Positions 58,887 through 64,000 of a DNA stretch of 64,000 nucleotides are shown here, piece after piece. The number at the start of each line of letters is the position of its first letter. Within the stretch, counting starts at the first letter, position 1. This stretch comes from Zea mays. Its lineage: Eukaryota; Streptophyta; Magnoliopsida; Poales; Poaceae. Position numbers and translations under genes: made by a program. The stretch spans positions 79,152,207-79,216,206 of the forward strand of contig NC_050098.1 of the NCBI RefSeq assembly GCF_902167145.1. Reading direction: 5' to 3'. The notes below the pieces were generated by a model. That model made no database searches. It saw only the letters and a list, made by a program, of their open reading frames with translations, and was not told the DNA's origin.

Positions 58887-61800
58887 TGTGACACCCCAGT
58901 GTCACCTAGGGGTTTCTTCTTTAAGCTAACTTAAACCATTATCACATGTGAACCAGATAGAGGCATGAACATCAAAAATTAATAACAAAGGTTGAAGTGA
59001 GTCTTTTTCATCTTAAGAAATTCTCCTTAATCATGTCATAAACCTGAAGGTAAGAAGAACTCTCAAACCCTAATTAATCCTAAGTGAACCATTAAGCACA
59101 TAAAAGGGAAATTAGGAAAAGACTTGGGAAAAATACAAAATTTTGGTAAGAACCAAATAACAAAGTTTCAATACAGTAAATTACCAACAAAATATAGTAA
59201 GAAAGTTTGGCCATTTGGTTTTTCCAAAATCCCCAAATCAGCCCTTGAACCAAGGTCCTATGGGGAAATTCCGAATTTTGAATTCTGAATTTCAGAACCC
59301 TTTTTCAAGATCAAATGTGTTCCCTATTTTCCAATACTCGAAACTTAAAAGTCCAAATATCAAAGTGGTGCCAAATTTCCTTGAACACGCTCTGGAAAAA
59401 TTTGAACTCAAACAAAATCCGTTTGGCACGATTTTGGCACCGTTTGTTCTCGGGACCCGACTATCTGACACTGGCACCTTGGTGATGCTACAACTCTCTG
59501 TCCCTTGCTTAAAACTGCGCGACATCCACACACAAACGACAAAGCACAGTTAGGGGAACAATTCCTTCACAGTGATCTTGCCCAAATTCGCTAAGATTTG
59601 CACCCAATCGGCGTTAGAACTCGGGCAAAAGCAACGGTTCCACGTGTTCGACCGTGGCTGACACGCCCGGTTCACGCCAGTTCGTGCACCCGCGCTCCGC
59701 AGTGCATGCCCGCGCGCGCTCGCCGGTCCACGACCGCCCGTGCACCACGCCGTGCCTATAAAGCAGCCCCAGGCCTCGGTCGTACCTCCCCACGTGCTCT
59801 CAAGTCCTGCCTGAGCCAAAGTTCACTGGACTTCGTCTCGAGCACGCCGCGCCAATGTCCGCCATCACCACCCAAGCCTCGGCCACCGCGGCGAGCCCCC
59901 TCCAGTCACTTCCAAGTCGCGCCAATCACTCGGTTAGCTTCGCTAGTAGCCCGTGGAGCTTTCCAAGTCCTTGGACCCGGTAGAACTTCACCGGAGACCC
60001 GAGATCGTCCTCATCGGACTTTGGTCGCCCGCGGTCGCGTGTAGACCGAGCAATTCGGTGAGCCATTCTCAAATTCCTCGCGCACACATCTTCCTTGATC
60101 TCTGGTGAAGTTCCCTGACCCATTCAATCGGATTATGGCACCGTGAGCAGGCCGGATTCCTCGCCGTCGACGAGCTCCCCCGCCTGCGCACGCGGACTGA
60201 CCTACTCCGACCACCGCAGCCGACGATCCGTACCTCGACGTGATCGCCAGATACCCCCGGACCTCACCCGACCCCTCACCGGAGCAACCTCGCCACCGGT
60301 AAGCCCCTCCGCCCTTTTCTTCCGCCGCGGTAACTGTTCCATTAGGGGAAGGATCGCAGGTTCGATTTCGTGAAACCCTAGGGGGTTTTCTACAGAGTCA
60401 TAGACTCAGATCAATAGTGAACCGGGGACCTGTCTGTAATAAACTTAAAACCTTTCGCTAGGGACCCCATTGCAAACCCCTTTTCCTTAATCCATTTTCT
60501 GTTTATTCTTTTTAAATTCAGCAGAGAACTTAGGAAATTTAAATCTTGAGTTATATTCAACCAAATTTAGCCAAACCAAATTTGCTGGATCCAAAATGTT
60601 ATGAACTATCACAAAAAAATACTTAACCATGTGCTTTGTGTTTTAAATTCTAGAGTTTGGAATTAATTAAAGAAACTGACCAAACCTTTTTAAAAGGAAG
60701 AAAATTAGTTATGCTTCTGTGCTGAACTTAAGAAAAATTGTAGAAGTTCAAACCCCACTTAGACACTATTTAAAAATACTAAGCACCCTAATATTGAAGA
60801 TTTGAACAGGGTTATCTATTAAAAGCCATAATTGCCCAAAACATAAGAAAATAAGAAAGGTATTAGAAAATAATGAATAGTGGATGCAAATATTTTTCCT
60901 AGTTCACTTAAGTAATGAAGAACCTAGGAAAAATAAAAGGAACCCTAGTCCAGAATAAATTCAAGGTGAAATGTTTTATTAAGCACTAATCAACTAGAAA
61001 GACAATTATTATAATTATGAAAACAATTTCAAAATTGTTAAGAAAAATCCAGTGGACTTGTAACCACTAGGACACCACTACAAAAATGATAAACATCTCA
61101 GCCCATCATTTTAAGTAGAGTAAACAAATAGAACTTAATGTTGAGCCATAGTTCAATTAAATCATAAGCAAGCCAAAAATTGTGCAATAGTGAGCAAATA
61201 AATTTTTACCAGATTAATAATGAAGTAGGCCACCAGAGAAAAATGCAAAACCCAATTGAAAACTACAAAATAATACCCATTGTCCCTACTTCATGAAAAA
61301 TGCCATTTAGTTAAAGAAATTCCTACCACCTTTCCCTTAAGCAAAAATCTACCAATTGTCATAATGATTGCTCTTGCACAAAGAAGAAGATAGGAAAAAT
61401 TAGAAATCTATTGTTTGGCATTTTTCAAATATAGTAGTAGTAGAAAGTACCCACTTGGCTAGAAACTTTAGAAAATCATAATAAAATAACTAATAAGTAT
61501 TAGTGGCTGAAAATTTGTTCAAGGTCATGTTATAACATCTAAATGCTAGCAAAAATAAGTCTTGGAAAATAACCCCCTGTTAAAAGAAGGTTGTAGTTCA
61601 AAACAACCCTCTGCCCCTAATATTTGATAATTTTATATAGAGAGAACCACTCAATTTTTAAGCTCCAAATTTTAAGACAGAGATATATACACCAGTAAGA
61701 AGCCACTATAATTGTTGCATATTTTTTGGAAATTTATTAAGCTATCTTGTAGTTCAAACCCACCTTAAAAGCATAAAAGAAATAGAAAGGAAGAGAGGGA

Positions 61801-63529
61801 ATAATAAATCTCACTCCAATGAATTCAGCTAGAAACCTTGATAAACTCTCACTAAGACATTAAAAAGAAATCAGTGGAACACCAAACTGAACTTACCAAA
61901 TAGCTTAACCAAGCTTGACCCTAATTTGCTAAGTGTACCACAAAAACCTTCAGTAGTAAGATTAAGCTCTACCTTATTAAATTGATCATCCCCCATCAAA
62001 TTTTAATTGCAAAATTGCATATCATGCCATGCATGTATCTTACTCATTGCATTCATTAGATTGCAATCTCGCTGACGGAGAGTACGTGCTCATTCTTGAG
62101 CAAGGAGCTGTCCACGAGGAAGACCAGGAGCAACCTCCCGAGACTGCCATCGAGGATCTCCCCGCAGCCCCAACAATTGAAGGCAAGCCCGAGTTTTATG
62201 CATAACCGTTTATATATCCTACTTTACTACACTTAATGTTTGTAGGCTGGTAATGTGCACTTAAGTGTAGGAGTTGCTTGAAACCCATAGTTGCATGAAC
62301 TCAGGATTCCTTTTTGAGATGGATACTAGTATGCTAGGTCGAGTAGATGCTATGCTAATCAGGATCTCGGTAGAAGTCCAGTGATTTTTCTAGCACTCGC
62401 GCGAGGTCAGGAATTGATTGTATTCATCTTGATAACGGGATCTATGATGGTCTATGGACTTGGATCCAGGGAGGATGCCTTGTCCATGAGATGGGAAAAA
62501 AATTAAGGATTAATGTGTGGATACCTGAGTCAAGCGTTTGAACGTACTAAACACATGTCGGGAAATATGGTAACTGGTAAACCTAGTACCTGAGTGAAGC
62601 CGATCGCGGACTTTTCTCCTCACTTGACCTGAGACTGGGTCTCCCATGCTAGCTATGGTGGGTACAAGTGCGGTCACTGCATGGCGGCAGCAGGGGTTAG
62701 TGGAGAATCGTATGCTAAGGCGGTGAGCCCTGGCCTCGAACGGGGAATCAATGGGGACAATTGACGTGTGTGGGGATGGAGTGCCCTGACATGTCGTGTG
62801 TTTAGGTTTACCTTGCAAGGTTAAAACTCGATTCGAATCGTCTGCTTCTCGCAGGTAATGAGACTGCTTGACCCCTTGTACTACATTGAGTAAGAAGTGA
62901 AACGAGGTTTACATGAGATAACTTGTTGATTGTACTAAATGCTTGTTACCATGTATGCCTAGAAGGAGAAAATTTAGCTAAGATAATGATGCTAGAATTT
63001 GAAAAGCTAAAAATTGATTTTAGACTCAGCTAGTGCTTTTGGCAAACCAAACCCCTGAGCCAAACAGCTGCATGGTCTAGAGGTAGAGGAGTAGTTTCCT
63101 GACACCGGGTAAGTCTAGCTGAGTATTAGTATACTCAGCCTTGCTTATGGCATAATTTTTGCAGGTATGCTTCAGGACATGGTTGATGGTGTGACTTGGC
63201 CTACAACCCTGCCACCAGGTTGGACGGTCGAGTGGGATGCTGCTCCGGCAGGAGAGGAGCAGGAGGAGTAGTGGGCTAGGCCTTGCCCTATTCCTCGCTT
63301 TGACGACATCGATTATCCGCTGCAAATCTATCTTATGAACTATTTCAGTTTACTATTGTATTTCTTCTGTGACTCACCTTCGAGTGAGTTTGTGGTATTT
63401 GATCCTGGTTAAGTGGCTCTATCAGACTAGATCTGAGGGACTGACAGGTTATTCCGATTTAAGTGTGTTGCGGCCCCTAAAGCGTGACTTAAGCACTTAT
63501 ACTGGAATAATTCGGGCGGTTCTGCCACA
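58887..63529 (+). repeat. 3' LTR of element B2
   Basis: From TGTGACACCCC to TTCTGCCACA, followed by the target duplication ATCAT. It carries the 167 bp missing from the 5' LTR. TATA box at 59757-59762. GC-rich leader to about 60350, then AT-rich, then about 1.4 kb shared with B1 (25530-26965). No gene. Confidence 0.94.
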
Positions 63530-64000
63530 ATCATGCACTTGAGTAGAAATCCATTTGGTCATGTTGTTCATCTGTTTCTTCATGAGAGATGAACTGACCT
63601 GGTTCGAGAATACATGGATTAAATAAAAGAGTGAATGAACAAACTCCTGCATCTCAGCAGCAGGGAAAACCAATCTCCATTTTGAGAGCTAATCAGTTGT
63701 CTCTCAACACTAAAAAGCTTCAAGGCTTCACCTTTACACAAAGAACGTAAAGGGAGCTTATATACGTGCAGTAACTACCAAGACCAAAAGAAAAGAGACC
63801 ACACAGGAAAGTGGTATGCCTTTTTGATCCACCAGAGATGATAGATGTTGCTTGGTCACTTTGACAAACAACACCGAATCATTTCAAGGAAGAGATCTTT
63901 GGAAGATAACATATTAGTCTAGTCTCGTAATGGATCATGACCAGAGACCTTGATACCGGCATGCGCCAAGCAGCAAAATCCTGTGTGCGCATTCACAAGA
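63530..64000 (-). other. Element A' internal sequence right of B2
   Basis: Continues A' after the ATCAT duplication. There is no ORF and no known domain on either strand. A minus-strand TATATAAG is at 63757-63764, which may be chance. Confidence 0.6.

Larger units (their letters stand above)
48177..63529 (+). mobile_element. Element B2: Del/Tekay-type Ty3/gypsy retrotransposon, complete but decayed
   Basis: 15353 bp flanked by perfect ATCAT (48172-48176, 63530-63534). LTRs are 4506 bp (48177-52682) and 4643 bp (58887-63529). The interior has an initiator-Met primer binding site, an upstream coiled-coil ORF, gag, protease, reverse transcriptase, RNase H, integrase, chromodomain and polypurine tract. 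LTR divergence is about 3-5% in the stretches compared, making it older than D, E and A. At least 13 in-frame stops and two frameshifts break gag-pol, and the reverse transcriptase active site is changed. Confidence 0.93.
26966..64000 (-). mobile_element. Element A': outer Del-like gypsy element, minus strand, interrupted by C and B2
   Basis: The element's own sequence is 26966-27766, 44469-48176 and 63530-64000. Its 3' LTR reads on the minus strand from TGTAACACCCCAGG (47343) leftwards. It is cut by C at 27767-44468 and by the B1 boundary at 26965. To the right of 47343 come polypurine tract, hairpin and internal sequence, then B2. The 26966-27766 part is the reverse complement of a related stretch of the element A LTR (about 24055-24830). 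No pol homology appears in the 1.3 kb of internal sequence visible, so coding capacity is unknown. Confidence 0.78.

Noticed and set aside
1..64000. Host genes or gene fragments captured by the elements
   Set aside because: I looked for ORFs with non-transposon motifs and found none. Every long ORF is gag, pol, an upstream element ORF or an LTR artefact. A similarity search could still reveal small captured exons.

Overview
The window looks like heterochromatic DNA from maize or a close Zea relative. I see no host gene. Almost every base can be assigned to LTR retrotransposons inserted into one another. The evidence is LTRs with TG...CA ends, tRNA-type primer binding sites, polypurine tracts, three perfect 5-bp target duplications and gag-pol reading frames. 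The mixture is a Ji/Opie-type Sirevirus, chromodomain Del/Tekay-type gypsy elements with LTRs over 4 kb, a Tat-lineage gypsy with two RNase H domains, and an Angela-like copia element. That mixture is what points to maize. Family names rest on protein motifs and LTR termini, not on a database search. Coordinates and divergence counts were made by eye.

Nesting, outermost first. A' is a minus-strand Del-like element covering 26966-27766, 44469-48176 and 63530-64000. It is interrupted by three insertions. B1 ends at 26965 and its body lies off the left edge. C is a minus-strand, apparently non-autonomous element at 27767-44468. B2 is a complete but decayed Del/Tekay element at 48177-63529 with target duplication ATCAT. 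Element A, another Del/Tekay element on the plus strand, sits inside the B1 LTR and ends at 25529. A is itself interrupted twice: by the Tat element T (1-4834, minus) in its 5' LTR, and by the Sirevirus D (10579-20074, minus, duplication CATAT) in its integrase region. The copia element E (27944-35779, plus, duplication AAGGG) sits inside an LTR of C.

Coding state. D has one continuous pol frame, but its gag has two stops and gag and pol are out of frame. E, A, T and B2 are broken to increasing degrees. Most premature stops are TAG, TGA or TAA that one C-to-T or G-to-A change could have made from CAG, CGA, CAA or TGG. Methylation-driven decay would do that. LTR divergence counted by eye is about 1.1% in D, 1.2% in part of A, 1.5% in E and 3-5% in B2, which agrees with the nesting order.

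The best leads are non-coding. (i) A hairpin lies 17-18 nt before the LTR in all four Del-like elements, with changed but still paired stem bases, and in three of them a second hairpin sits at the first bases of the LTR, so the polypurine tract is bracketed. (ii) Both Del/Tekay elements carry an extra coiled-coil ORF between the 5' LTR and gag. (iii) Element C has 4.1 kb of non-coding interior built partly of a degenerate repeat of about 180 bp that resembles a 193-bp tandem repeat in its own LTR. (iv) D carries palindrome clusters in U3 and seven polypurine tracts. I did not find a clearly new defence, metabolic or mobile system.
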